From: JANQKX01 sp039028695
GTDB taxonomy: Bacteria; Pseudomonadota; Alphaproteobacteria; Kiloniellales; Kiloniellaceae
Direction: 5' to 3'
Assembly (NCBI GenBank): GCA_039028695.1
Contig: JBCCHN010000091.1
Coordinates: forward strand, 1-20,229
DNA: 20,229 nucleotides
A model generated the notes under the pieces. The model did no database searches and had not been told where the DNA came from. It saw only the letters and a list, made by a program, of their open reading frames with translations. Position 1 is the stretch's first letter. Each line of letters opens with the position of its first letter. Position numbers and translations under genes: made by a program. Shown piece after piece: positions 8,342 to 15,903 of the stretch.

Positions 8342-8764
8342 TTAGGACGGGTCGAGAGAAAAATTGATCATCCAATTGATACCGAATTTGTCGGTCCAGT
8401 TGCCGAAGTAGGCTCCCCAAAAGGTCTCGCCCATGGGCATCTTGACGGTGCCGCCGGCCGACAGTTTGGCACAGAGGTCGTCGCAATGGGCTTTGCTCTG
8501 GCCCTCAATGGAAATGGCAAAATTATCGCCGGAGGTGGGCGGTCCGCCGAAAGCTTGGCAACTGTCGCTTCCCATCAGGACACTGGTGCCCATCGGTAAC
8601 GAGACATGCATGACCCGTGCTTTTTCCTCATCTGACAGAGGCGGACCGTCGGGCATTTCTGCGTAGAGATGAAACTCGGAAAACTCACCGCCAAATACTG
8701 AGCGATAAAATTCGAAAGCCTCTTGGCAGTTTCCATCGAAAAAAAGATAGGTGTTCAGCGTCAT
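8342..8764 (-). CDS. VOC superfamily (PhnB/glyoxalase-like) protein
   Basis: A 140-residue single-domain vicinal-oxygen-chelate protein of the PhnB-like type: TYLFFDGNCQEAFEFYRSVF at the N-terminus, then GTSVLMGSD and WGAYFGNWTDKFGINWMINF at the C-terminus. Members often bind a metal or small ligand, but most lack a known reaction, so no enzymatic role is assigned. The ATG at 8764 is preferred over an upstream TTG because AAAGGAGTGG precedes it, and this ribosome binding site overlaps the stop of the monooxygenase gene 16 bases upstream. It is therefore probably translated with davB and may serve the same pathway. A 127-base gap separates it from the regulator. Confidence 0.82.
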   Translation of the reverse strand: MTLNTYLFFDGNCQEAFEFYRSVFGGEFSEFHLYAEMPDGPPLSDEEKARVMHVSLPMGTSVLMGSDSCQAFGGPPTSGDNFAISIEGQSKAHCDDLCAKLSAGGTVKMPMGETFWGAYFGNWTDKFGINWMINFSLDPS

Positions 8765-8780
8765 GGCGTGTTCCACTCCT

Positions 8781-10454
8781 TTAATCCAACTCAATTGGCG
8801 CCAAGTCCTTCCAATGGTCGCCGGGGCCGGGATTATCCTTGTGACACCTGCCCCCTAAATGGGTCATGACGCCCCAAACCGCATTTAGAGCGGTCTGAAC
8901 GGCGCCTTCCACCCATGCCGGTGTCCAGCTTACGTCATCGCCCGCCAGGAAAAGGCCCTTCTGCTCCGGGGGTAGGTTGTCCTGTATGAAATGGCTGAAC
9001 ATGCGGTGGTTATAGCGATAGTGACCGGGCAAGGCGCCCTTGAAGGCGCCCAGGAAATTGGGGTCGTCTTCCCAACTGACAGTGATGGGATCGCCGATAA
9101 TGTGCCGGGTAATATCAACTTTTGGATAGATTTTGCCCAATGCGGAAAGGGCCAGCTCGACCCGTTGCTCAATGGGCAAGGGCAGCATTTTTAAAGCATC
9201 GGTCATCCAGGAATAGGTCAGGCAGATTACGCCTGGCTTATCATCCCCCAGGTCGAAGAGGTAGGTGCCCCGAGACATCCGGTCAGTCAGGGTCATGGAC
9301 ATCACATCCCGACCGCTATCTGGATCTTTGTCTTTCCAGAAGGGGCGGTCCACCATGACGAAGGTTTTTGACGATTGCATGTAGCGGGTTCGGTCCAGGG
9401 CCATCCAAAGCTTTTGGCCAAAGAGGGATTCATCGGTATCGATGGCGGTGGTCAGCAGATGGCTTTGGCAAGTCGTAACGATCGCTTCGAAAGACTCCGT
9501 ACGACCCCAGCGATCAGTAACGCAAAGTCGATCCGCGTCATCACGAAAAATACGCTTGGCGCCGGGCCGCGTCGCCCCGTTGTTAAGCGCGGCCAAATGG
9601 GTGCCCTTGGTCCAATGATCCATGTATCGTGGCTGGTGGCGCCAGAGTTTTTGCGGCACCTGTTCCACGCCACCGAGCATAAAGCGCTGGTGGTCATCAC
9701 ACTCGGTCACATTGACACGCAGGATTTCCAACATGGAATTGGGAAAGTCCGAATCCCAGCCGCCGGTCCCAAAGCCCACCTGGCCAAAAACCTCGCGATG
9801 GCGGAAGGAGAGCTTTTGGAAGGCCGCTGAAGAGGCGATGAAGTCGTAAAAGGAGCGTTCGTCCCACGCGCGGACAATGGGGTTCCAAATCTCCTTAATG
9901 CGCGCAGGGTTCCTATCCCGAATTGCTTGTTTGAGGTTGGAAAAGTTTGCGCCTTCTTCCAAGGCCTGGTCGTAGGCGGCGGCCACTTCTTGAAACAGGG
10001 GAGGCAAGTCGGAAAGCCGTTCAGCGTAGTAGCTCTCGCTTTCCAGATTGATAACGGTGGAGCCGGCGGCCTCGGTCAAAGGGTTGGGGAAGGGTCGGCT
10101 CTCGATTCCCAGTTTATCCACATAGTGATAAAAGCCGGTGCCTGACACGGGAAAGCGCATGCCCCCCAATTCGGCAATGATCCCGTCTGCGCCCTCAAAG
10201 GGCTGAGACCGCAAGCGACCGCCGAATTGTCCGGATTCATAAAGTATGGGGCGTAGTCCCAGGCGCATGAGTTCATAGCCAGCAATGACCCCGGATGCGC
10301 CCGCGCCGATGATGGCAACAGGGGCACCCAGCTTTTCATTCGGGAGTTGCCCGAGGGCCCCGTCGTATTTGATCCAGTTATCATAAGCGAAGGGAAAATC
10401 CGGTCCGAAGACGGTCACCGGATTGGACTGGTTTTGGATCACTCTTGGTCTCAC
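8781..10454 (-). CDS. davB: L-lysine 2-monooxygenase-like flavin amine oxidase
   Basis: A 557-residue flavin amine oxidase of the lysine/tryptophan 2-monooxygenase family. These enzymes convert the amino acid, with O2, to the one-carbon-shorter amide plus CO2. The N-terminal FGPDFPFAYDNWIKY, the FAD motif VAIIGAGASGVIAG (about 46-59), AELGGMRFPVSGTGFYHYVD (about 94-113), TDRMSRGTYLFD and the C-terminal GDDVSWTPAWVEGAVQTAL (505-523) follow Pseudomonas DavB more closely than plant-pathogen tryptophan monooxygenases. Cys252 in TECDDHQ probably corresponds to the cysteine near position 254 linked to oxidase-versus-monooxygenase behaviour in lysine enzymes; this is from memory. It starts with GTG at 10454, overlapping the amidase stop (GTGA), and its end carries the next gene's ribosome binding site. 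Substrate specificity for lysine is likely but unproven. Confidence 0.88.
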   Translation of the reverse strand: MRPRVIQNQSNPVTVFGPDFPFAYDNWIKYDGALGQLPNEKLGAPVAIIGAGASGVIAGYELMRLGLRPILYESGQFGGRLRSQPFEGADGIIAELGGMRFPVSGTGFYHYVDKLGIESRPFPNPLTEAAGSTVINLESESYYAERLSDLPPLFQEVAAAYDQALEEGANFSNLKQAIRDRNPARIKEIWNPIVRAWDERSFYDFIASSAAFQKLSFRHREVFGQVGFGTGGWDSDFPNSMLEILRVNVTECDDHQRFMLGGVEQVPQKLWRHQPRYMDHWTKGTHLAALNNGATRPGAKRIFRDDADRLCVTDRWGRTESFEAIVTTCQSHLLTTAIDTDESLFGQKLWMALDRTRYMQSSKTFVMVDRPFWKDKDPDSGRDVMSMTLTDRMSRGTYLFDLGDDKPGVICLTYSWMTDALKMLPLPIEQRVELALSALGKIYPKVDITRHIIGDPITVSWEDDPNFLGAFKGALPGHYRYNHRMFSHFIQDNLPPEQKGLFLAGDDVSWTPAWVEGAVQTALNAVWGVMTHLGGRCHKDNPGPGDHWKDLAPIELD

Positions 10455-11248
10455 TCTTGAATTTTGCTGTAGAGCCCGGGCCTGCGATCAGCGAGGTAGC
10501 GGACGTTCTCGCGAACGCTTCGCAGTGCGTCCTTTTTTAACTCGGCAACGATCAGTTCCTCGCCGCGCCCAGCGCGCGCCAGATCTTCCCCATCCGGCCC
10601 GCAAATGCAAGACAGTCCGCAGTAATGGAAATCCCCTTCGTTGCCGCAGTAGTTGGCGTAGACCATAAAGAGGGAGTTTTCCTCGGAGCGGGCCGGCACC
10701 AGACGAGTGGCCACTCCGTCGAAAGGCAGCATGTTCGCGGTGGGCACCAGAACCAAATCCGCTCCAGCCAGGGCATAGCTGCGTGCCACTTCTGGGAACT
10801 CGATGTCGTAGCAGATTCCCAAGGAAATGGACCAACCGTCAAGCTCGATCAGCGGGCTGAGGCTGTCACCGGCGGTGAACTGAGCACGGTCCACCTCGCC
10901 GAACAGATGGCTTTTGCGGTAATTGCTCAAAAGATCCCCGTTCCGACCGAATAAGGCCGCCGCGTTATACGCTTGGCCCTTATCATTCAGTTCCGGATAA
11001 CCGACGAGCAGGCAAAGATTGTTTTGTCGAGCCAAATCTGAAAGAGCCGAAAGGCCCTTTTCAGCCATGGAATGGGCAGCCTCGCCCACAGCCTGGGTGC
11101 CGATGTTGTAGCCGCTGAGATACATTTCGGGCGTGACTAGGATATCCGCGCCCTGTTCTTTTGCCTGAGTGGCGATCTTGTCCAAACATTCGAGAGATTC
11201 ACCGAGCCCGCCGGTGACGGGCTTTCCTTGCCAAGCCGCGATACGCAT
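10451..11248 (-). CDS. davA: Nitrilase-superfamily amidase, 5-aminovaleramide amidase-like
   Basis: A 265-residue carbon-nitrogen hydrolase, close in size to Pseudomonas DavA, which hydrolyses 5-aminovaleramide to 5-aminovalerate and ammonia. The Glu-Lys-Cys triad is visible: Glu41 in TPEMYLSGYNIG, Lys112 in NYRKSHLFGEVD and Cys146 in GICYDIEFPE. The LVPTANM and VYANYCGNEG blocks also fit DavA. The ATG at 11248 is chosen; a GTG two codons upstream (11254) is also possible. The stop overlaps the monooxygenase start by 4 bases, so the two enzymes are probably made in a fixed ratio, as expected for consecutive steps. It lies 79 bases after the molybdoenzyme gene. Confidence 0.88.
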   Translation of the reverse strand: MRIAAWQGKPVTGGLGESLECLDKIATQAKEQGADILVTPEMYLSGYNIGTQAVGEAAHSMAEKGLSALSDLARQNNLCLLVGYPELNDKGQAYNAAALFGRNGDLLSNYRKSHLFGEVDRAQFTAGDSLSPLIELDGWSISLGICYDIEFPEVARSYALAGADLVLVPTANMLPFDGVATRLVPARSEENSLFMVYANYCGNEGDFHYCGLSCICGPDGEDLARAGRGEELIVAELKKDALRSVRENVRYLADRRPGLYSKIQE

Positions 11249-11327
11249 ACCCACTTTTCCCGGATATCATGAGCGAACCCAATCATGGCGTAAATGATCG
11301 GTTGCGCCAAGTATCTCCGGGTTAGGA

Positions 11328-13379
11328 TTAGACCCGTTTCAATTCCACGAAGGTTTCGTTGTAACAGGCGCCATCCATTATATCGGTTCTCAAGTCCGCG
11401 GGGATCAGCGCATTGGCGGTTTGGCCCGACGAGCTGGTTTCCAGCCAGGTGCCCTTGGGTGAATAGACGACACCGGGTCGCATGGCCTGAGAAATCTGAG
11501 CAATCAAAATAACATGACCTTGCTTGTTCCAGACCTTAACGCGATCGCCGGTGCTGATGCTGCGTGCGGCCGCGTCTTTCGGGTGAATCTCCACAATCTC
11601 CGGGCCGCTCGATTCCGGATGGCCGCCAAAGGTGGCGTTGGTGCGCTTGTCCGAGGAAGGGCTGATGATGGTCAGCGGCAGGTCCTGGGACACAGCCTCA
11701 TAGCGCGGCAAGCCATACCCGAAATCGCGCTCCAGTTCGTCGCAGAATAGCTCGACCTTGCCGCTGGGAGTCCGCGGCACGACCGTGTTGCACATGATCA
11801 GGTCCTTACCATCGGTCGAGCGCATGGGAAGGGCTCGGTCGAGCGGCAATTCGCTGGGCCTGAGGCCTTGCAAGCGCGGATCTTGGCCATCCAATGCCGC
11901 ATCCATAAGCATGTGATCGCTTTCCCGAAAAATAGAATCATCAAAGCTGAAGCGAGCGGCCAAGCGCCGGAATATTTCCGTGTTGGGCAGGGCTTCTCCG
12001 ACCGTGGGAATGACCGGTTCGGCTCGCTGCAGATAGGTTTGGCCATAGGCGGCGTAGACGTCGGCGAACTCGAAATGACTGGCCGCCGGCAGAATCACAT
12101 CTGCATAGGCCATGCTGTCAGTCATCACCACATCGCAGCCCATAATGAACAGCTCCTCCTGGCTCAGCGCCTGCCGCATACGGTTCTGATCGGGGTGGGT
12201 GCAAAGGGGATTGTGGTTATAAATGAAAAGCGCCTTTAGGGGCGGGTCTAGTTCCGGATCTAGCAGGTGCTTGGAAATGTCGACGATGTTCAGGGTGCGG
12301 GTTCCCTCGGGAATCAGATCGGGCCGCTCCAAGCGGTCGGGCGTTGCGGGAAAGGCCGATCCGGGCTTGGCGATCACCCCGGCGCCACGGCGGCCCATGT
12401 TACCGGTCAGGGCTTGTAGGGCCATGGCCGCGCGGATCGAGGAACCGCCGCTGTGGCCACGCTCGGCTCCGTTGCCCACGGACAAGGCGCCGTTTTTGCA
12501 AGTCAGGTAGAGATCCACCAGCTGCGATAGATCCTCTTGCGGCACGCCGCAGATCGATGCGGCATCTTCCAACGCGTACTGGCGGGCGGCTGCCATATAG
12601 GGCTCGAAGCCTTCGACCCAACGGGCGATGAAATCATGATCCAAACCGCCTTTGCGTTCCAATTCGGCGGCTAGGGCCAAGAACAGAACCACGTCCGTAC
12701 CCGGCTTAATTTGGATAAAAAGATCGGCTTGTTCGGCGATCTTGGTGCGCTTGGGGTCAATAACAACGAGCTTAGCGCCTTTCGTGCGCCGGGCTGTCTT
12801 GATCACCCGTGCCAGGTGCAAGTTTGAGACGGTGACGTTGTTGCTGACTACGACGATCAGATCCGCATCTACGGCTTGATCGGGGGGCATGCCGGGGGCA
12901 GGCCCAAATAGACTGGCGTAGGCTGCACCGCGCACGGCGCCGCACAGGGGTCCCCGGTCCAACAAGCTGGCGCCCAGCTTGTGGAAAAACCGCATGTCCA
13001 TGGAACCACCAGCCAACTTGCCGTGCGGACCGGCATAGTTAAAGGGCAGCACCGCTTGCGGGCCGAAGCGGTCAATAACCTCGGTGGTGCGGTCATAGAT
13101 AATATCCAGCGCCCTATCCCAGGAAATCTCTTGGTAGGATCCGCTGCCGCGTGGGCCGGTTCGCATCAAGGGCTGGGTCAATCGCCGCGGGCCATGGACA
13201 AAATCGGGATAATAGGTGGCGACCTTTTTGCAGATCACGCCTGCGGTATAAGGGTTGGCTTTGGAGCCGCGAACCTTGAGGATCTCCAGGCCATTGGTGA
13301 TCACGGACAGGCTGCAGGTGTCCGGGCAATCCAGCGGACAAACAGTGGCCTTGGTCTGGAGACTTTGTATCTCTTCCAT
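11328..13379 (-). CDS. Cytoplasmic molybdopterin oxidoreductase (DMSO reductase superfamily, Fe4S4)
   Basis: A 683-residue molybdopterin-guanine-dinucleotide enzyme of the BisC/formate-dehydrogenase-like superfamily. An N-terminal [4Fe-4S] site is seen as Cys14, Cys18, Cys22 and Cys50 in CPLDCPDTC and GVICKK. The pterin-binding core shows KLVVIDPKRTKIAEQADLFI and ALTGNMGRRGAG, and the C-terminal barrel domain includes GDRVKVWNKQGHV. Cys146 in LDRGPLCGAVRG lies near the region where the metal ligand is found in relatives. There is no Tat signal, so it is cytoplasmic. The ATG at 13379 has a good ribosome binding site (AAGGGAG, 9 bases off), although in-frame codons extend to 13472. No Fe-S, cytochrome or membrane partner subunit is adjacent. 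The reaction cannot be deduced; its position ahead of davA-davB suggests amine or amino-acid catabolism. Confidence 0.86.
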   Translation of the reverse strand: MEEIQSLQTKATVCPLDCPDTCSLSVITNGLEILKVRGSKANPYTAGVICKKVATYYPDFVHGPRRLTQPLMRTGPRGSGSYQEISWDRALDIIYDRTTEVIDRFGPQAVLPFNYAGPHGKLAGGSMDMRFFHKLGASLLDRGPLCGAVRGAAYASLFGPAPGMPPDQAVDADLIVVVSNNVTVSNLHLARVIKTARRTKGAKLVVIDPKRTKIAEQADLFIQIKPGTDVVLFLALAAELERKGGLDHDFIARWVEGFEPYMAAARQYALEDAASICGVPQEDLSQLVDLYLTCKNGALSVGNGAERGHSGGSSIRAAMALQALTGNMGRRGAGVIAKPGSAFPATPDRLERPDLIPEGTRTLNIVDISKHLLDPELDPPLKALFIYNHNPLCTHPDQNRMRQALSQEELFIMGCDVVMTDSMAYADVILPAASHFEFADVYAAYGQTYLQRAEPVIPTVGEALPNTEIFRRLAARFSFDDSIFRESDHMLMDAALDGQDPRLQGLRPSELPLDRALPMRSTDGKDLIMCNTVVPRTPSGKVELFCDELERDFGYGLPRYEAVSQDLPLTIISPSSDKRTNATFGGHPESSGPEIVEIHPKDAAARSISTGDRVKVWNKQGHVILIAQISQAMRPGVVYSPKGTWLETSSSGQTANALIPADLRTDIMDGACYNETFVELKRV

Positions 13380-13571
13380 CTCGACAGCTCCCTTGCAGAC
13401 ATAAATCGACTCGGGGTCCATCCGGCTCTGGAAGGCCCTGAAATCGCACTGTTCCGTAGGGTAGCGGTACAATTGGTCCGCCGAAAAGAACCGCTTTCAA
13501 TCCTTTGATAGGGCCGCATTACAGACTGGGCCCGTGCTTCTGCACCTTTGCACCACCAAGGAGGAGAGTTT

Positions 13572-14372
13572 CTAGTTGGAGGCAACCTCGGTCAAGGGTG
13601 TCCGTTTTGGCTTGGGCCGATAGAAGATGTGACGACCGATCGTCGGGCCTTGCCAAAAGGCATGGCGCCAGTAAGGCGATACATAATCGGCATGATACCA
13701 CAAGGCATTTCCCGTGGGATCGGAGAGAGTGCCCCGATAGACCTTTTCGGCAAGGTTCATGCTGCGGTCCCAGGCCGCTTGATTTTTGATGGTTTCGCTT
13801 TTGCCGTCGCAGTACCAGGAAAACTGGCAGCGATGTCGTGCCCGCCCCCCCTGATAGACGACTTGGCACACACTATCCGGGAAACGTGTCGATGCGACGC
13901 GGTTCAAGACCACGTGGGCGACCGCAACCTGACCCCAGCGCGGTTCGTTGCGGGCCTCGAAGTAGATGTTTTGGGCCAGGCAAAAGAGGTCTCGTTCTGC
14001 CGCGGCAATCTTTTGGGCCACCGCTTTGGCACGACGATTTGGCTTTGTTGCCGCGACTTCAGCCTCGTCCCAGGCCTTGTCCCAAGTCTCGTTCCAAGTC
14101 TCGTCTATGTAGTCGCGAACGATTTTGATGCCGGGGATATCGATTTTCTCCAGTTTTTCGCTCCACTCCTGCGGTTTCAAGCGGTCCGTCACCGCCAAGC
14201 CGAAAAGCGCACCGGCGATACCAAGCAGCAATAGGGGCGTAATCAAGGGCTGTTTGGTTTCCCACAATAAACGCAGCCGCCAAGACAGACGGCCAAAGCT
14301 GTTTTGTTCTTGGTCTTGTGGTACTGAAATTTTGCGTCGAAGGATCGATCTTCTGGAAAAATCTTGGGTCAT
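13572..14372 (-). CDS. Membrane-anchored SleB-type cell wall hydrolase
   Basis: A 266-residue protein with a basic cytoplasmic N-terminus, one membrane segment (about 43-62, PLITPLLLLGIAGALFGLAV), a charged Trp-rich linker (90-105) and a C-terminal SleB-type hydrolase domain (about 130-250). The domain is recognisable from LFCLAQNIYFEARNEP, VAVAHVVLNRVA, FPDSVCQVVYQGG and CQFSWYCDG, with Glu139 as the probable catalytic acid. The family acts on peptidoglycan. In non-sporulating alphaproteobacteria it is thought to take part in wall remodelling rather than germination. The ATG at 14372 is chosen over an in-frame TTG at 14405; neither has a strong ribosome binding site. It is divergent from the GNAT gene. 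Confidence 0.88.
   Translation of the reverse strand: MTQDFSRRSILRRKISVPQDQEQNSFGRLSWRLRLLWETKQPLITPLLLLGIAGALFGLAVTDRLKPQEWSEKLEKIDIPGIKIVRDYIDETWNETWDKAWDEAEVAATKPNRRAKAVAQKIAAAERDLFCLAQNIYFEARNEPRWGQVAVAHVVLNRVASTRFPDSVCQVVYQGGRARHRCQFSWYCDGKSETIKNQAAWDRSMNLAEKVYRGTLSDPTGNALWYHADYVSPYWRHAFWQGPTIGRHIFYRPKPKRTPLTEVASN
14063..14110 (-). repeat. 12-base tandem repeat inside the SleB-type hydrolase gene
   Basis: Four imperfect 12-base units start at 14063, 14075, 14087 and 14099, for example CCTTGTCCCAAG and TCTCGTTCCAAG on the plus strand. On the coding strand they give a repeating four-residue pattern with one tryptophan per unit, read as TWNE, TWDK and AWDE. They lie in the periplasmic linker between the membrane segment and the hydrolase domain. 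The reading frame is kept because the unit is a multiple of three. Confidence 0.7.
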
Positions 14373-14602
14373 AAAATCACGACAATCATTAAAATAAGAA
14401 TACAAAGATATTATAAAATTGAATAAAAGTCAAGTAAAAATGAATAAAAGTTATGTAAAGTTTGAAATATAATTGAATATAAATCGTAATAAATGCTAGG
14501 CTTTTGTTTATTGATTTCGCTCAATAATATTTTCTAAAGTCTTGCCTTGGCGGTTCCACATCCTAATTGAGGGAAAGGGAGCAGAAATATTAAGAGGCCT
14601 GG
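14373..14602. promoter_or_regulatory. AT-rich divergent intergenic region between the SleB and GNAT genes
   Basis: About 230 bases separate the two divergent starts. The stretch from roughly 14385 to 14535 is strikingly AT-rich compared with the GC-rich genes on each side. It contains a 21-base tandem direct repeat (14420-14461) and several further runs of the type GAATATAAAT and TAATAAAT. Both divergent promoters must lie here, but no unambiguous -35/-10 pair was assigned. No open reading frame of useful length and no RNA gene was seen. Confidence 0.55.
14420..14461. repeat. 21-base AT-rich tandem direct repeat
   Basis: Two adjacent copies begin at 14420 and 14441. The first 11 bases, TGAATAAAAGT, are identical in both, and the remaining 10 share a degenerate (C/T)A(A/T)GTAAA core. 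A looser related element follows from about 14473. The 21-base period is two helical turns, so a protein could contact both copies on the same face, or the DNA could be intrinsically bent. Confidence 0.6.
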
Positions 14603-15058
14603 ATGCCCTTGAAAATTCGTGTGGCACGATCATCCGATGTCGAAGTCTTGAGCGAACTGGCGATGCGCTCGAAAGCTCATTGGGGCTATGATCCAGCCTT
14701 TATGGCGTCTTGCCGGGCCGAGCTTACCATCACCCCGGACGACTTGTGCGTCGGTCACTATTGGGTTGCTGAAAAATACCATCGGATCGTCGGATTTGGT
14801 GGCTTCAGCCTGTGCGGGACCATCGGGGAGGTTGAGCATCTCTTCGTGGAGCCGAGTCATCACGGCGCCGGCATTGGCCGTGCCTTAATGGCAGCCTTAC
14901 AAGACGGAGCCCGGTCCGTTGGCGTTGATTGTTTGACCGTGGATTCCGATCCCAATGCCCTAGAATTTTATCAGCATATGGGTTTCTGCCAGATCGGTGA
15001 GGTGCCCTCAGCCTCGGTGGCTGGCCGTAGCTTGCCTCACCTAAAACTTGACCTTTAA
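14603..15058 (+). CDS. GNAT-family N-acetyltransferase
   Basis: A 151-residue single-domain GNAT protein, which transfers an acetyl group from acetyl-CoA to an amine. The acetyl-CoA-binding motif A is visible as VEHLFVEPSHHGAGIGRALM (residues 77-96), with HHGAGIG as the pyrophosphate loop. ALEFYQHMGFCQIGEVPS near the C-terminus is the usual motif B. The ATG at 14603 has AAGAGG five bases upstream. The gene is monocistronic, divergent from the SleB gene and convergent with the TSUP permease, whose stop is 14 bases away. The substrate is unknown. Confidence 0.88.
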   Translation: MPLKIRVARSSDVEVLSELAMRSKAHWGYDPAFMASCRAELTITPDDLCVGHYWVAEKYHRIVGFGGFSLCGTIGEVEHLFVEPSHHGAGIGRALMAALQDGARSVGVDCLTVDSDPNALEFYQHMGFCQIGEVPSASVAGRSLPHLKLDL

Positions 15059-15072
15059 TGGCTTGTCAGCCC

Positions 15073-15816
15073 TCACGACCAAGCTCGCCACAAAATAAAA
15101 ACGCCAACTGCCATGAGGCCCAAGTAAAACACCTTTTTGAAGGTGGCTTCCGACAGGTGCTGTCGACACCTTTCTCCGATCCCCATGCCCAATAGGGCCG
15201 GCACCAGTCCAAGCGCCGAGAGCAATCCCAAATCCGCCGGCACCAGACCCTGGCGGCCCAATCCGAAAGCCAGCGCGATTGTGGCAACGCTAAACCAAAC
15301 CCCCATGGCTTGAACGAGGTGGTTTTTGTCCAGGTTAAGGGATTGGAAGTAGGCGACCGAAGGGATAACGAAGGTTCCTGTTAGCCCGGTGCAGATGCCA
15401 TTGAGAGCACCCATGGTGACGGCCCAGGCCTTCTCGCGGGTCTTGGGCGCAGGAAGTTTTACCGAGAGCAAACTGATGCCCGCATAAAGGCAAATTATCA
15501 GACCCAAGAGGGCTTTTAAAACGGCAGGATTGCTTAATTGGATCAGGTGGGTGAGCGCGACTGTAACAGCGACACCGACCAGCAAAAATGGCCAAAATCG
15601 GATTAGGATTTCTTTTAGTCTGCCGCCTCGCAGTGCTTGCCATAGGTTGGTGACCAACGAGGGTACGAGCATAAGGGCCATGGCCTGCGTCAAACCAAGC
15701 GTGGCGGCTAAAAGGGCCAGGCTTACAGTGGGTAAGCCCATGCCGACGATCCCTTTAACCAAACCGGCCAGGAAAAAAGTTGCGCAAATAAGCACGATGA
15801 GCGAAGGGTCCGGCAA
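15073..15816 (-). CDS. TSUP (TauE/SafE) family membrane permease
   Basis: A 247-residue, very hydrophobic protein with about eight predicted membrane segments in two homologous halves. The N-terminal AGLVKGIVGMGLPTVSLALL and the second-half GALNGICTGLTGTFVIPSVA are the paired motifs of the TauE/SafE (sulfite exporter) family, which moves sulfonates, sulfite or other organic anions across the inner membrane. The first in-frame ATG would remove the first helix. A TTG at 15816 is the best start because GGAGAGG lies just upstream. The gene is 87 bases downstream of rlpA on the same strand. The substrate cannot be assigned from context. Confidence 0.86.
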   Translation of the reverse strand: MPDPSLIVLICATFFLAGLVKGIVGMGLPTVSLALLAATLGLTQAMALMLVPSLVTNLWQALRGGRLKEILIRFWPFLLVGVAVTVALTHLIQLSNPAVLKALLGLIICLYAGISLLSVKLPAPKTREKAWAVTMGALNGICTGLTGTFVIPSVAYFQSLNLDKNHLVQAMGVWFSVATIALAFGLGRQGLVPADLGLLSALGLVPALLGMGIGERCRQHLSEATFKKVFYLGLMAVGVFILWRAWS

Positions 15817-15903
15817 TGGGCCTCTCCAACAGTCCGGTTGGTAACCTTGACACAGATGATGTCCGGGTATGGTACAGGCCCCTATCGAGGCTGTCTTTTT
15901 GTT

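Noticed and set aside
8781..11248. Indoleacetamide pathway for auxin (tryptophan monooxygenase plus hydrolase)
   Set aside because: The monooxygenase motifs resemble lysine monooxygenase more, and the amidase is a nitrilase-type DavA-like enzyme, not an amidase-signature indoleacetamide hydrolase.
13380..13472. N-terminal extension of the molybdoenzyme to 13472
   Set aside because: The extra residues do not resemble the family, and a strong ribosome binding site sits just ahead of the ATG at 13379, which places the Fe-S motif at the usual distance.
13463..13495. Inverted repeat AGCGGT / ACCGCT upstream of the molybdoenzyme gene
   Set aside because: The arms are only 6 bases with a 21-base spacer and no extension; this could easily arise by chance.
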